Origin: DATBAX01 sp963723765
GTDB lineage: Bacteria; Acidobacteriota; Terriglobia; Terriglobales; Acidobacteriaceae
NCBI GenBank assembly: GCA_963723765.1
Contig: CAVRSD010000005.1
Coordinates: forward strand, 186,001 to 250,000
Length of the DNA stretch: 64,000 nt
Reading direction: 5' to 3'
Shown: in pieces, positions 1 to 11,122 of the stretch
Numbering within the stretch: the stretch's first letter is position 1
Layout: each line of letters opens with the position of its first letter
Translations under genes and position numbers: made by a program
The notes under the pieces: generated by a model
Told to the model about the DNA's origin: nothing
The model's input: only the letters and a program-made list of their open reading frames with translations
The model's database searches: none

Positions 1-356
1 GCAAGCTGCTTGGCCAGGCGTTCGTGCTCGGGGAAGGAAAAGCGGGCGCGCTCTTCGGTGAACAACAAATCTATGTAGGAACCAAACTTGACCGCCGCGC
101 CAAAGATTTCTTCTTCAAAATCAAATTCGGTGCTCGCCCAGGCATCGCACTTGGCGGTTTCTAAAATGCTGGCGGATGAATTGATCGCCGCCAGACTTTC
201 CCCCAACTCCGGCACACGAACGGCCTCTTCGAGGTTGAGCAGGAGTTCCGGCTGGCGCTTGAGATCGTAATACCGTAGGCCGTCATCAGCAGCGGCCCAC
301 GGTATTTCGAGAGTCTCGTCCCCTGCTCCGAGTTCAACCGCCCAATCAGCTTGCAC
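1..356 (-). CDS. Hypothetical protein, 3' end outside window
   Basis: A GTG start two bases after the lemA stop opens a frame that runs without a stop to the window edge, giving 118 visible residues that begin VQADWAVELG. The protein is acidic and soluble, with no signal peptide or membrane segment in the visible part. I recognise no family. The tight spacing says it is co-transcribed with, and translationally coupled to, lemA. Its C-terminus is not in the window. Confidence 0.6.
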   Translation of the reverse strand, partial: MQADWAVELGAGDETLEIPWAAADDGLRYYDLKRQPELLLNLEEAVRVPELGESLAAINSSASILETAKCDAWASTEFDFEEEIFGAAVKFGSYIDLLFTEERARFSFPEHERLAKQL

Positions 357-358
357 GC

Positions 359-976
359 TTATTTGGCAGGCGCGGGTTGCGGTGTTGCCGGAGGTGCCGG
401 AGCCGGTGCCGCGAAGTTCACCTTGGGAGTTGCGCGCGATGCTTCGGACGCCGCAAAGTAAGCTTCGTTGGGCTTGAAGCCAGCCCAGCCGGCATAAAGA
501 CTGTTGGGAAACTGCTGGACGTAAGTGTTGTAGTCCTGCAAAGTGTCGTTGTAACGCTTGCGCTCGACCGCAATGCGATTTTCAGTTCCGGCCAGTTCAT
601 CCTGCAGGCGCAGGAAGTTTTCATTCGACTTCAATTGCGGATAATTCTCCACCACCAATAGCAGACGACCAATCGCGCCATCCAACTGTCCGTTGGCGGC
701 AATCTTATCGGACGGAGTCTGCGCCGAAAGCAAAGCCGAACGCGCCTTCGCGATGTCTCCAAACACGGTGACTTCCTGCTGGGCGTAACCCTTCACCGTC
801 TCGACCAGGTTGGGGATTAAATCGGCCCGCCGCTGCAGCACGATATCCACCTGGGACCACGAAGCCTTCACCGCTTCATTCTTGGACACCAAAGTGTTTT
901 TTACACCCACATATTGTCCGAATACCATGAGTAGGACCAGTACCAGAACGCCAATCACTACTAACGCTTTGATCAT
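359..976 (-). CDS. lemA: LemA family membrane protein
   Basis: This 205-residue protein starts with one hydrophobic segment (about residues 3-22), followed by the helical LemA core with the family hallmark RRADLIPNLVETVKGYA and a conserved ENYPQLKSNENF stretch. The tail after about residue 180 is Ala/Pro-rich and looks disordered. The start at 976 was chosen because a good Shine-Dalgarno (AGGAGAAG) precedes it; the open frame continues upstream without one. LemA proteins are widespread, anchored with the helical bundle outside the cytoplasm, and have no settled biochemical role. They often sit beside TPM-domain proteins, as here. The assignment to the family is firm; the function is not known. 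Confidence 0.93.
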   Translation of the reverse strand: MIKALVVIGVLVLVLLMVFGQYVGVKNTLVSKNEAVKASWSQVDIVLQRRADLIPNLVETVKGYAQQEVTVFGDIAKARSALLSAQTPSDKIAANGQLDGAIGRLLLVVENYPQLKSNENFLRLQDELAGTENRIAVERKRYNDTLQDYNTYVQQFPNSLYAGWAGFKPNEAYFAASEASRATPKVNFAAPAPAPPATPQPAPAK

Positions 977-1058
977 TTCTTCTCCTAGTTCGTTCTTCCG
1001 GGTCATCTCTCGAACAAGGTCATCCCCGGAAAAGTCGTTTCTAAAATCGTCCCACACT

Positions 1059-1796
1059 TCAACTCGTGGTATCCAGCATTTTATCAACGGCGGCAGTCAC
1101 TTGCTGGATCGCAAGCAAATAGCGCGCAAAAACATCTTTCACATCAAACTGTTTAGGTTCGGCTTTGCGCTCGCGAATATCGAGCAACTGCAAGAATGCG
1201 GATGCATCGAACGGAATGCGCGCGGAAAGTGCCTGCACCGTCTCCCGCTTTGATCTTTGAGTTGAGTCTCCTATCGCAATGAGAGTGTGCCGGAAGAGGG
1301 TAATGAACGACGGCAAAGAACGGAGCAGCAAGTCCCACATCCGTCTTTTGTCGTTGCCAGCCAGGAGCAAGTGCTCGCGTAAAAGAATGAGCTTTTCCCG
1401 CAGTTCATATTCTACCTGCGCTCGATGCAGGTGCAGGGGAATTTGCAGGCCGCCCAAAATATCCTCGCCGACGAGCACGCGATGGCGCTGCTGCATATCC
1501 AGAAATTCGATGGAGAACACGTCCGTGGAACGCTCCAGTTCCTCGCGGCCCAGCACCAGAGGAGCATGGTGTTTTTGTGCGGCCCACCACTCGACAGCCG
1601 GAGCAATGGCCGCCAAGGCCGCGAAGGAAGTTTCTTTGAGGACGCAAAGCAGGTTCACGTTGGAGAAATCGCGATGGAATTCTCCGTTCGACGAGGAACC
1701 CGCCGCGGAACCGTAGAGAATGACGCTCACGAGGTTCATGCCCGCACTTTGCTGTATCCGGCTTACGAATTCGTTGATCTGTTTTTCAGGAACCAT
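1059..1796 (-). CDS. Nucleotidyltransferase-fold protein, probably inactive
   Basis: This 245-residue protein has an N-terminal segment ILYGSAAG that matches the GS motif of the polymerase-beta-like nucleotidyltransferase fold. The following motif, normally S-D-x-D with two metal-binding aspartates, reads SNVNLL here, so both catalytic acids appear to be asparagine. The rest (from about residue 110) is helical and resembles the C-terminal bundle of such proteins. The start at 1796 has GAGG upstream; longer frames only read into the Gly-rich end of the TPM gene in another frame. It lies between lemA and the TPM gene, 34 bases downstream of the latter, so all three are probably one operon. I infer a binding or regulatory role rather than catalysis. 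Confidence 0.7.
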   Translation of the reverse strand: MVPEKQINEFVSRIQQSAGMNLVSVILYGSAAGSSSNGEFHRDFSNVNLLCVLKETSFAALAAIAPAVEWWAAQKHHAPLVLGREELERSTDVFSIEFLDMQQRHRVLVGEDILGGLQIPLHLHRAQVEYELREKLILLREHLLLAGNDKRRMWDLLLRSLPSFITLFRHTLIAIGDSTQRSKRETVQALSARIPFDASAFLQLLDIRERKAEPKQFDVKDVFARYLLAIQQVTAAVDKMLDTTS

Positions 1797-1830
1797 TTCG
1801 TACCTCGCTGCCTTCACTGCCAGTTCACCA

Positions 1831-2607
1831 CTACCAGCTTCCCCCAGCGCCACCGCCGCCGGTGCTGCCACCACCAAACCCGCCGAATCCTCCGCCTCCA
1901 CCGCCGCCACCAAATCCGCCGCCTCCGCCGTAACCGCCACCTCCGCGGCCGCCTCCGAATATTAGAAACCAGAACAATAGCCGCCGCAGCGGAGGCGTGA
2001 CCAGGACGATAATCCCAATCACAATAAAAATTATGATCTTCGCCGCGGATGGCCCGGATTCCGGTTCTTCCTGCCTTTCCACGGAAGTGTCAGGGCGTGC
2101 GCCGGTAAGTTGAATGCCCGCATCCTGCGCGATCACGTCGGCCACGCGTAAGACCAGCAATGAAACCGCGCCGTTATAGTTGTTTTGCCGCAGCAAAGGC
2201 ACCGCTTCACGGCCGAATCCACCAACTTTGCCGTCAGGAAGAATCCCTTCCAACCCGTAGCCGACGGTGGTCCAATATTTATGGTCCTCGGTGGCGAGCA
2301 GTATCAGGACGCCGCGGTCTTTCCCCTTGGCCCCTATTCCCCACTTCTGATAAAGGTCGACGGCATAGCTGACCACGTCGGCGCCATCCACCGACTTGAC
2401 CGTGACCACGGCAATCTGGGCGTGTGCCTTGGTGTCGATCTGCTGGCAGATGTCGTTGAGTTGTGCGACTGTGTTGGCGTCGAGAACCTGGGCGAAGTCA
2501 TTGACGTAGTTACTGGGATGGAGTTGGGCGACGGGCTCGGCGTGCAGCCCGGTTGCCACCGCCATGAAAATGATGGCCAGCCAGCCAATTTTCCTTACTG
2601 ACTTCAT
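1831..2607 (-). CDS. TPM-domain (YgcG family) membrane protein
   Basis: The 258-residue product has a signal peptide ending near residue 23 (TGLHA), then a TPM domain (about 30-150) with the typical VNDFAQVLD and the segment KWGIGAKGKDRGVLILLA, then a membrane segment near 187-215, and a tail that is almost pure glycine ending in GGSW. This is the standard architecture of the family: an exported domain held at the membrane with a Gly-rich cytoplasmic or disordered tail. TPM proteins are linked to phosphatase-like activity in plants and to envelope maintenance in bacteria; the role here is not shown. The start MKSVRK was preferred to a start 42 bases upstream because it begins the signal peptide directly. 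Confidence 0.88.
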   Translation of the reverse strand: MKSVRKIGWLAIIFMAVATGLHAEPVAQLHPSNYVNDFAQVLDANTVAQLNDICQQIDTKAHAQIAVVTVKSVDGADVVSYAVDLYQKWGIGAKGKDRGVLILLATEDHKYWTTVGYGLEGILPDGKVGGFGREAVPLLRQNNYNGAVSLLVLRVADVIAQDAGIQLTGARPDTSVERQEEPESGPSAAKIIIFIVIGIIVLVTPPLRRLLFWFLIFGGGRGGGGYGGGGGFGGGGGGGGFGGFGGGSTGGGGAGGSW

Positions 2608-2729
2608 CCGCGAGAATTGTACAGGAGCGAGGCGGGCCTGGTGCTCCACGGAGCTTGGGGTGTTCCAGGACGCGCGAGACCCCTCTTCCGGCTGAAAACC
2701 GCCGGGTCTTCGGGATGACTAACTGTTTG

Positions 2730-3722
2730 TTAGGACTGGCGCAGAAATTCCACAACCTGGAGTTCCGCCCAGTGACCGTCGTATCCGTCACGGCCGGCGA
2801 GGAAGGAACAATGGCCGCCGTCCGCGGTTTCGAGGTAGGTGATGTTGGGGTTGGAGGCGATTGTTTGGCGGGTTTGCGGAAGAATGCGAATGAAAGGATC
2901 GTTCGCGGCGTGCAGAATGAAGGTTGGCACTGCAATGCGATCCAAAACATTGGACGCGGCGGAACGGCCGTAATAATCAGACGCGCCCTCGAAGCCGCAA
3001 TAGTAGGCTGTGATTTTATCGTCAAATTCGCGAAGAGTCCGCACCCCGCGCAGGCGCGAAACATCGAAATCTTTAGGAAACAAGCGCGCCTTTGTACGCA
3101 GGCGGCGGCGTAATTGCAAAAGAAAATATTGCTCGTAAAGACGATTGCCACCGACGTGCAGAGCGTCAGCGGAAGCGGCAAGGTCGACCGCCGGACATAC
3201 GGCCACCACTGCACGGAACTCGGGTGGGCCTTCCCTGCCCCACTCGCCTGCCAGCTTCAATACCAGATTTCCACCCATGGAAAATCCCACCAGCGCGAGG
3301 CGGGAAATTCTATCGTTGCGGATGAGGTTTTCGGCGACCGCGGCCACGTCCCCGGATCGTCCTGAATGATAGAGCGTGGGAGACAGCCCTTCCGTGCCGC
3401 CGCAGTTGCGCTGATTCATGCGCACTACGTTCATGCCAGCGGCCAATCCTTTTTCGGCGATGCCCAGCATGTATTCCGACTCGCTGGAGCCTTCCAGTCC
3501 ATGCACGATGACAACGGTCAAGGCATTTTTGCGGTCGGTTTGCCAATGGCAATGACAGAGAACCTGGACGCCCGGCTCAACTTCAATAAGGCGTGATTCG
3601 GCGGTGGGCAGGCTTATACGACGGCGAAGCAAAAAGCTGGCGATAGTTTGCACGTGTCCACCGCGCAGGCCACGGCGGGGCCGAAATTCGGGCAGATGCG
3701 CCTGGGTTTGCGAAGTCGCCAC
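2730..3722 (-). CDS. YheT-type alpha/beta hydrolase
   Basis: This 330-residue protein carries the marks of the YheT/ABHD branch of alpha/beta hydrolases: RRGLRGGHVQT near the N-terminus, HGLEGSSES as the oxyanion region, nucleophile elbow GFSMGG with Ser148, acid in ILHAANDPF, and histidine in GGHCSF near the C-terminus. There is no signal peptide, so it acts in the cytoplasm. Members are carboxylesterases or lipases with poorly defined substrates. It is transcribed toward the TPM gene with a 122-base gap that holds no obvious gene. Length and catalytic triad are complete. Confidence 0.9.
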   Translation of the reverse strand: MATSQTQAHLPEFRPRRGLRGGHVQTIASFLLRRRISLPTAESRLIEVEPGVQVLCHCHWQTDRKNALTVVIVHGLEGSSESEYMLGIAEKGLAAGMNVVRMNQRNCGGTEGLSPTLYHSGRSGDVAAVAENLIRNDRISRLALVGFSMGGNLVLKLAGEWGREGPPEFRAVVAVCPAVDLAASADALHVGGNRLYEQYFLLQLRRRLRTKARLFPKDFDVSRLRGVRTLREFDDKITAYYCGFEGASDYYGRSAASNVLDRIAVPTFILHAANDPFIRILPQTRQTIASNPNITYLETADGGHCSFLAGRDGYDGHWAELQVVEFLRQS

Positions 3723-3769
3723 AATTGATTTTAAATGGAGATGGCCGTCCGCTGGGTCCGAGGTGTGTT

Positions 3770-4000
3770 ATGCCGATTTTCGAATATATCTGCAAGCAAT
3801 GCGATCACGAGTTTGAGGCCATCGTTTACGGCGGCAAGAAAGCTGAGTGCCCCAAGTGCCAAAGCAAGCAACTAGCGCCGCAGCTCTCAGTGTTTGCGGT
3901 GGCGGCCAAGGGACCATCCAGCCCCGCTCGCTCGGCAGGAGGTGGCTGTGGAAGCTGCGGCGATCCGCGTGGACCGGGAGCCTGCTCCCTGCCGGACTAG
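3770..4000 (+). CDS. FmdB-type zinc ribbon protein
   Basis: The 76-residue product begins MPIFEYICKQCDHEFE and continues with CPKCQ, the two CxxC knuckles of the FmdB/CxxC_CXXC_SSSS zinc ribbon family. The C-terminal third is rich in Ala, Gly and Ser and ends with a further Cys pair (CGSCG) and GAC. GAGG lies seven bases before the ATG. It is divergent from the YheT-type hydrolase. Proteins of this type are regulatory or accessory factors of unknown partner. Confidence 0.85.
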   Translation: MPIFEYICKQCDHEFEAIVYGGKKAECPKCQSKQLAPQLSVFAVAAKGPSSPARSAGGGCGSCGDPRGPGACSLPD

Positions 4001-4203
4001 AATTAGGCGAGTGTTGCCAACACGGGTTGTTGTTCCTCTAAGTCATTGTTTATAAATGACATATCACAGGTAACTTGGGTACCCTTCTCCGCTCACTGGC
4101 GTAAGTTTCCCTTTCCTAGGAATGTTCGTAATATCGCCCAGTCTCACTAAGTATTCCCCCAAGAAACATTCCTAGCAGGCAGTCTCAGCAAGAAGAGAGG
4201 CTC
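4001..4203 (+). promoter_or_regulatory. Intergenic region with two inverted repeats
   Basis: No gene is visible. GTCATT (4042-4047) pairs with AATGAC (4055-4060) just after the FmdB-type gene. CTAGGAATGTT (about 4116-4126) is repeated inverted as AACATTCCTAG (4165-4175), eleven perfect pairs around a 38-base loop, close upstream of the PilZ gene. The second could be an operator or a leader hairpin. Neither has a T-tract, so neither is a standard terminator. Confidence 0.4.
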
Positions 4204-4533
4204 ATGGATCGCCGCCGCAGTCCTCGCGTTGCCGCACGCTTGCCAGTCCGCATCTGGGGCATGGATGCGTATGCGCTGCCGTTCATGGCGCTGGTCACGG
4301 TTAACGACATCAGCCACACCGGAGCGCGCGTCCAGGGCATACGCCGCCAAGTAAAGGCCGGCACCATTCTGGAAGTCCAGTTGGGCGAGGAAAAGGCGCA
4401 GTTCCGCGTGGCCTGGGTAGGCAAGAGCGGCACCCGGAAAGAAGGCCAACTCGGCCTGGAAAGCCTGCCTTCGGAGCCCTGTATCTGGGACGTGAACCTC
4501 GGGCAATGTAATCAGTTTGCCGGGGTTAGCTAG
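4204..4533 (+). CDS. PilZ domain protein
   Basis: A 109-residue single-domain PilZ protein. The N-terminus MDRRRSPRVAARLPVRI gives the arginine motif (RxxxR) and NDISHTGARV gives the D/N-x-S-x-x-G motif; together these form the cyclic di-GMP binding surface in the family. It is therefore a likely c-di-GMP effector in the cytoplasm. AGAGAGG precedes the start. The partner is unknown; a second PilZ protein is at 61.5 kb beside a CpaE-like ATPase. Confidence 0.85.
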   Translation: MDRRRSPRVAARLPVRIWGMDAYALPFMALVTVNDISHTGARVQGIRRQVKAGTILEVQLGEEKAQFRVAWVGKSGTRKEGQLGLESLPSEPCIWDVNLGQCNQFAGVS

Positions 4534-4820
4534 AGTCCTCCCGCGTTTGACCTGCTCCTCCCAACGTGTTATAAAGACAAGTTTTGTGTGCGAGGCTCCT
4601 GGGGGATTTCTGTCTCCTCCGGGGGCAATTCGGCGCAGACATCCGACGCGGCCAAGCTCAACAGTCTGGTTCATGCCGTGCAGTGGAAGCGTGTTCGGAA
4701 CACCGGCAATGCACTCGCGGGCGCTTTTGGTCATTCAAGGGCGGCTGGGGGCGGCGACGCCGGAAGGCGTACCTAAACACGTTGTCATCCTAGACATATT
4801 CTTATTCCCGGAGGATTCCT
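4534..4820 (+). other. 287-base leader region of the pyrophosphatase gene
   Basis: This gap between the PilZ gene and hppA is GC-rich and contains no supportable gene. It probably carries the hppA promoter and a long untranslated leader, since the pyrophosphatase start at 4821 has a strong GGAGG. I compared it by eye with common riboswitch cores, including the fluoride motif, and saw no match. Confidence 0.3.
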
Positions 4821-7325
<2,505 letters not shown>

Positions 7326-7347
7326 GCAATAAAACTATTCGTAAAAG

Positions 7348-7381
7348 AAAAACGCCATCCAGTTCGCCGGATGGCGTTTTT
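7348..7381. terminator. Bidirectional rho-independent terminator after hppA
   Basis: AAAAACGCCATCC (7348-7360) pairs perfectly with GGATGGCGTTTTT (7369-7381) around an eight-base loop. It has a T-tract on each strand, so it can stop hppA on the plus strand and the TonB-receptor operon arriving on the minus strand. Confidence 0.92.
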
Positions 7382-7402
7382 CTGTGTGCAGCGTTCGAAC
7401 CC

Positions 7403-8854
7403 TCAGAAATTGAACTTAATCGCGGCTTGCATGATTCGGGGATCCGTAGCTTTCACCACCTGTCCGAAGGTTGAGCCACTGATGTTCCCATCCACAGCCA
7501 ATGGCCCGAAGAACTGCGCATGATTAAAGACATTGAATGCGTCTATGCGGAAATCCAATGACTTGGATTCCGTCAAAGCGAAATTCTTTGCCAGCGTCAT
7601 GTCATAGTTGTCGCTTCCGGGTCCGTAAAAGAACCTCCTCGGAGCATTTCCTGGCGTACCCAGCGGCTGCAAACTGAACAATGAAGTATTGAAATAAGAT
7701 TTCCCGTTCCGCGGATTGCCGTTTTCGCTCCACGATCCGGGCGTGTATTGCGGTTCATCGACCCCGTAATTGTTGATGCCATTCGGCTCAGCGCCCAACA
7801 GAGAATTATCGCCGTAGTTGAGAAGGGTCACGGGAAATCCGCTGCTGAAGCGGGTTATGCCGGAGAGTGTCCAGCCTTGCGTCCAGCGATTTTGAGCGCG
7901 GAAGAGACGCGCGAACGGAAGTTGATAGTTATAACTCACCACAAAATTATGTTTTACATCGAAAGCAGAGAGAGAACGGCTCAATGCCGGATTGATCGGA
8001 TTGACCTCTTCGCCGACATTGGAAGACTGGTCGATGGACTTGCTGTAGGTATAGCTGGCAAAAAACTGTAAAGGCCCGGTAGTGCGGCGCAGGCTGAGCT
8101 GAAGGGCGTTGTAATTGGCATTGCCGATAGTGGCTTGATTGGTATTGCTGCCAAAATTCGGGCCTAACGGGCCGCGCGTCCCATTGATGGTTTGGTTCGC
8201 AGCATTGACAAACACATTGCTTTCGCCAAATGGGCCGCAGGTAGCCGATCCTGGTGCCACCTGACTCGGCTGGCTGAGGCTCAGGCAAAGCGCTGGATCG
8301 CCGGGATTGGATTCTACCAACACAAGCAGGCGATGAGCCTGCGTGCCAACGTAACTGGCGCTTAGCAATGTCTTGCCGCCCAGTTCCCGCTCCCACGACA
8401 ACATGTATTCCTCAGTGTAAGGAATGCGATTGGTGGTGGGATAATTTGGAATCCCACTGATCGGCACATATTGCGACCAATCCACGTTCGGATCGGGATG
8501 GCTCGCCGAGGAGTTCAATGGCGCGAAGGTTACGGGAAAATACTGGCCGAGGTCCTGACCATTCGAAGCAGTGACAAACGGATTACTAAAGAGCGGCGGA
8601 GCGGGACTGCTATAAGTGGTGCCATAGGGAGCGTTCGCCGCCAGCACTCCAAGCGTTAATGCCTCAATCGAGGTGTAATACATTCCGAAACCGGCACGTA
8701 TGCTGGTTTTGCCGGGACCGCCGAGCATTTTGTCGAAGAAGCTGTCTCCGGCGGCATTGGGCGAATAAGCCAAGCCAATGCGTGGTGAAAATTCGTCACC
8801 CGGAGGCGCCAGGGTACGCCGAACTCCTGGATCGGTGGGATACAAAATGCCCAT
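7403..8854 (-). CDS. TonB-dependent receptor, C-terminal part after a frameshift
   Basis: This 483-residue frame is the C-terminal half of the Oar-like receptor that begins at 11027. It opens at GILYPTDPGV and continues through repeated barrel strands to a final aromatic residue (AAIKFNF), the normal end of an outer-membrane barrel. Relative to the upstream part it is shifted by one base: after GAP the DNA has CATG (8852-8855) where three bases would keep the frame. One extra base there explains the break. Joined, the protein would be about 1210 residues, normal for the family. The ATG at 8854 has no convincing ribosome site and is unlikely to be a real start. Confidence 0.85.
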   Translation of the reverse strand: MGILYPTDPGVRRTLAPPGDEFSPRIGLAYSPNAAGDSFFDKMLGGPGKTSIRAGFGMYYTSIEALTLGVLAANAPYGTTYSSPAPPLFSNPFVTASNGQDLGQYFPVTFAPLNSSASHPDPNVDWSQYVPISGIPNYPTTNRIPYTEEYMLSWERELGGKTLLSASYVGTQAHRLLVLVESNPGDPALCLSLSQPSQVAPGSATCGPFGESNVFVNAANQTINGTRGPLGPNFGSNTNQATIGNANYNALQLSLRRTTGPLQFFASYTYSKSIDQSSNVGEEVNPINPALSRSLSAFDVKHNFVVSYNYQLPFARLFRAQNRWTQGWTLSGITRFSSGFPVTLLNYGDNSLLGAEPNGINNYGVDEPQYTPGSWSENGNPRNGKSYFNTSLFSLQPLGTPGNAPRRFFYGPGSDNYDMTLAKNFALTESKSLDFRIDAFNVFNHAQFFGPLAVDGNISGSTFGQVVKATDPRIMQAAIKFNF

Positions 8855-11027
8855 GCGGAGCGCCAGGAAAAACTACCGACTGCTTCCCCGGTTCCGTGGT
8901 CGAGATTTGGTTGTATTTTTCGTACCAGGGTTCGATGCGGTCATAGCGCAGCCCATAATTCAGAGTCAGATTCTCTCGGAGATGCCAGCTATCCTGGCCG
9001 TAAATTCCTGTGTATTTATTGCGGCCATAAAACGGATTCAACTGACTCTGGTTGTACTGGCTGGGAATGCCCAACAGGAAATCCGCAAAATCGGAGCCGG
9101 TTTCGCTGCCACTGAACAGGAAATTGCCATTGAACTGGGCGATGGGATTCACGTTCACCTGATCATAGTGAAACTCTCCACCCATTTTGAAAGTGTGGCG
9201 TCCCACGAGTTTTGAAAAATTATCGAGCCACTGGTAGGTGTTGTTTGCCTGCTTCAACTCGTTGGTATTGGTCCCAATCGAGAAATTATTGAATACGATG
9301 TTCTCCACACCCTCCGTCTGCGGTGATAGGGCCACGATGCTGGGCGGGCCGCCGGGGGCGACAACAAAACCCTGGGAGGCCAGGCTGACGCCAAGTCCGC
9401 CTTCGGGCTTGCCGAGATCATTGAAGGCGCGCATGAAACTGAAGCGGAATTCGTTGACGGCCGTGGAACTCAGCGTCCTCGTATTACCCAAGCCTAGAAG
9501 TTGGGCACGACCGAGATAGGAAGCGTTGAATCCCGGCACATTGGCCCCACCCTGGGCAACTGGATAAGGATTGTCCAAAGAATAATCGTCCAGAAAATAG
9601 TAAGCCGACATCAGGCCCCAGGCGGTGTTGGCATCGAGGCGCAAGGCGCCTTTATCGTCGCGGATGGCCTGATTGAAAGCGGAAGTCGAGAAGTTACTGC
9701 TGCCGACGTTGGCTGCCGGAATGTATTGCAGTAATTGCTGCGCCGGGCCGGAGAAGGCCGTCGTAGGGATCACCGCGTTGGGAAAAACACACTGCGATGA
9801 ACTGGTGCATGAGGTCGGGTAAGTGATCGGAGAAGTTCCGGGGTTAGGCTCCGTTTCGCCTTGTGTGAAGTAGTAGGGTTCCGCGGCGGTAACGGGATAG
9901 CCGAAATTCTGAGAGAGTGTAGTGGCCCACGCGGGTCCAGTCACTGTGGTGGGCACGGTCACTGGTTGTCCATTAACGATCTGGGTCGTGGTGAACGAGC
10001 TGGCCAAATCTGACAGATTGCCGGAACGATCTTGGGTGGACGGGACGGGAATTAATCCGGTATCCACACCCTGCCTCTGGCGAGTGCCTTGATAGTCGGC
10101 GAAGAAAAAAATCTTGTCGCGCTTAATGGGGCCGCCAAGCGTCCCGCCGAACTGATTCTGAATGAAAGTTCCCCGCGTGGGAGAAAAATAGTTGCGGGCA
10201 TCCAGATCGGTGTTTCGCAGGAACTCAAAAACATCGCCGTGATATGCATTGGTCCCGGATTTGGTGACTACATTGATCTGGCCGCCACTAAATTCGCCAT
10301 ACTCCGCGTCGAAGTTATTGGTGAGAATGCGAAATTCAGCGATGGAGTCCAGGTTCGGAATGATCGCAGTCCCCATGTTGACGTCTTCTTCGGAATCGCT
10401 CCCATTCACAATGAAGGCATTCGCGAACTCCCGTTGGCCATTGATGGAAATCGTTCCAGGATTCAAATCGCCGGAAGGAGACAGTGCGCTGGCGCCGACG
10501 TCCTGCACTGTATCGGAAGTGATAGAACTCGCGGGCGCGACGCCGGGTTGAAGCGTGAGTAAATCGGTATAACTGCGGCCGTTGAGCGGCACACTGGTCA
10601 TCTGTGCTGCGGTGATCACGTCTCCCATCTGGCTGCTGATAATTTCCACATGCAAGGCGTTGTCATCGACTGTGATCGTGTCGGCGCGTTCACCCACTTC
10701 TAATGTCGCATCGACCAATAAGGCGCTGTTCGCATCGATGATGACGCCACGGCGGCGGTAGGACTTGAATCCTGGGTGATTTATCTCCACATCGTAGTGG
10801 CCGACAGGAAGGATGGGAAAAACATACGAGCCGCTAACTTCGGTCTTCACCGTTTGCTGGACGCCGGTATCTACCTCGATGGCAGTAACTGTAGCCCCAC
10901 CGATTACGGCCCCACTCGGGTCCTTGATCGTGCCGGAAACGCTTCCCCCTACGCTTGCCCAGAGGAATCCGCATGGAATAATGATCAAGATCAAGAGCCG
11001 AACCAATTGCTTTGCTGTGTCCTTCAT
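8796..11027 (-). CDS. Oar-like TonB-dependent receptor, N-terminal part
   Basis: The frame starts with a signal peptide (to about residue 26), then a carboxypeptidase-regulatory-like domain (GGSVSGTIKDPSGAVIGG), a plug domain with VPLNGRSYTDLLTLQPGV and NAFIVNGSDSEED, and the first barrel strands (GQINVVTKSGTNAYHG, FGGTLGGPIKRDKIFFF). This is the Oar-type receptor common in Acidobacteriota, used for uptake or secretion of large ligands across the outer membrane. The last residues after FPGAP (HGHFVSHR...) are out of frame; the true continuation is the frame ending at 7403. The gene is the last in the Fur-linked cluster, 95 bases after the diheme protein gene, and an inverted repeat TTTGAAAT/ATTTCAAA lies in that gap. 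Confidence 0.88.
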   Translation of the reverse strand: MKDTAKQLVRLLILIIIPCGFLWASVGGSVSGTIKDPSGAVIGGATVTAIEVDTGVQQTVKTEVSGSYVFPILPVGHYDVEINHPGFKSYRRRGVIIDANSALLVDATLEVGERADTITVDDNALHVEIISSQMGDVITAAQMTSVPLNGRSYTDLLTLQPGVAPASSITSDTVQDVGASALSPSGDLNPGTISINGQREFANAFIVNGSDSEEDVNMGTAIIPNLDSIAEFRILTNNFDAEYGEFSGGQINVVTKSGTNAYHGDVFEFLRNTDLDARNYFSPTRGTFIQNQFGGTLGGPIKRDKIFFFADYQGTRQRQGVDTGLIPVPSTQDRSGNLSDLASSFTTTQIVNGQPVTVPTTVTGPAWATTLSQNFGYPVTAAEPYYFTQGETEPNPGTSPITYPTSCTSSSQCVFPNAVIPTTAFSGPAQQLLQYIPAANVGSSNFSTSAFNQAIRDDKGALRLDANTAWGLMSAYYFLDDYSLDNPYPVAQGGANVPGFNASYLGRAQLLGLGNTRTLSSTAVNEFRFSFMRAFNDLGKPEGGLGVSLASQGFVVAPGGPPSIVALSPQTEGVENIVFNNFSIGTNTNELKQANNTYQWLDNFSKLVGRHTFKMGGEFHYDQVNVNPIAQFNGNFLFSGSETGSDFADFLLGIPSQYNQSQLNPFYGRNKYTGIYGQDSWHLRENLTLNYGLRYDRIEPWYEKYNQISTTEPGKQSVVFPGAPHGHFVSHRSRSSAYPGASG

Positions 11028-11065
11028 ATACCCCCAGTCGGAAGAATTCGCCTTACTACAAGCGG

Positions 11066-11094
11066 TTTGAAATTATGAATGCAGAGATTTCAAA
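11066..11094. repeat. Inverted repeat before the TonB-receptor gene
   Basis: TTTGAAAT (11066-11073) and ATTTCAAA (11087-11094) are perfect inverted copies separated by 13 bases, 39 bases upstream of the receptor start. It could be an operator. It does not match the TTGCAAC operators seen upstream in the cluster. Confidence 0.35.
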
Positions 11095-11122
11095 TTCTTG
11101 CCAGCTTGCTGCACTGGCTGTT

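Noticed and set aside
1425..2000. A 191-codon plus-strand frame
   Set aside because: It is antisense to the nucleotidyltransferase-like and TPM genes and owes its length to GC-rich codon bias.
2510..3214. A 234-codon minus-strand frame
   Set aside because: It overlaps the YheT-type hydrolase and the TPM gene in another frame and has no recognisable product.
4534..4820. A riboswitch in the hppA leader
   Set aside because: No known core motif, including the fluoride motif, was visible; the length alone is no evidence.
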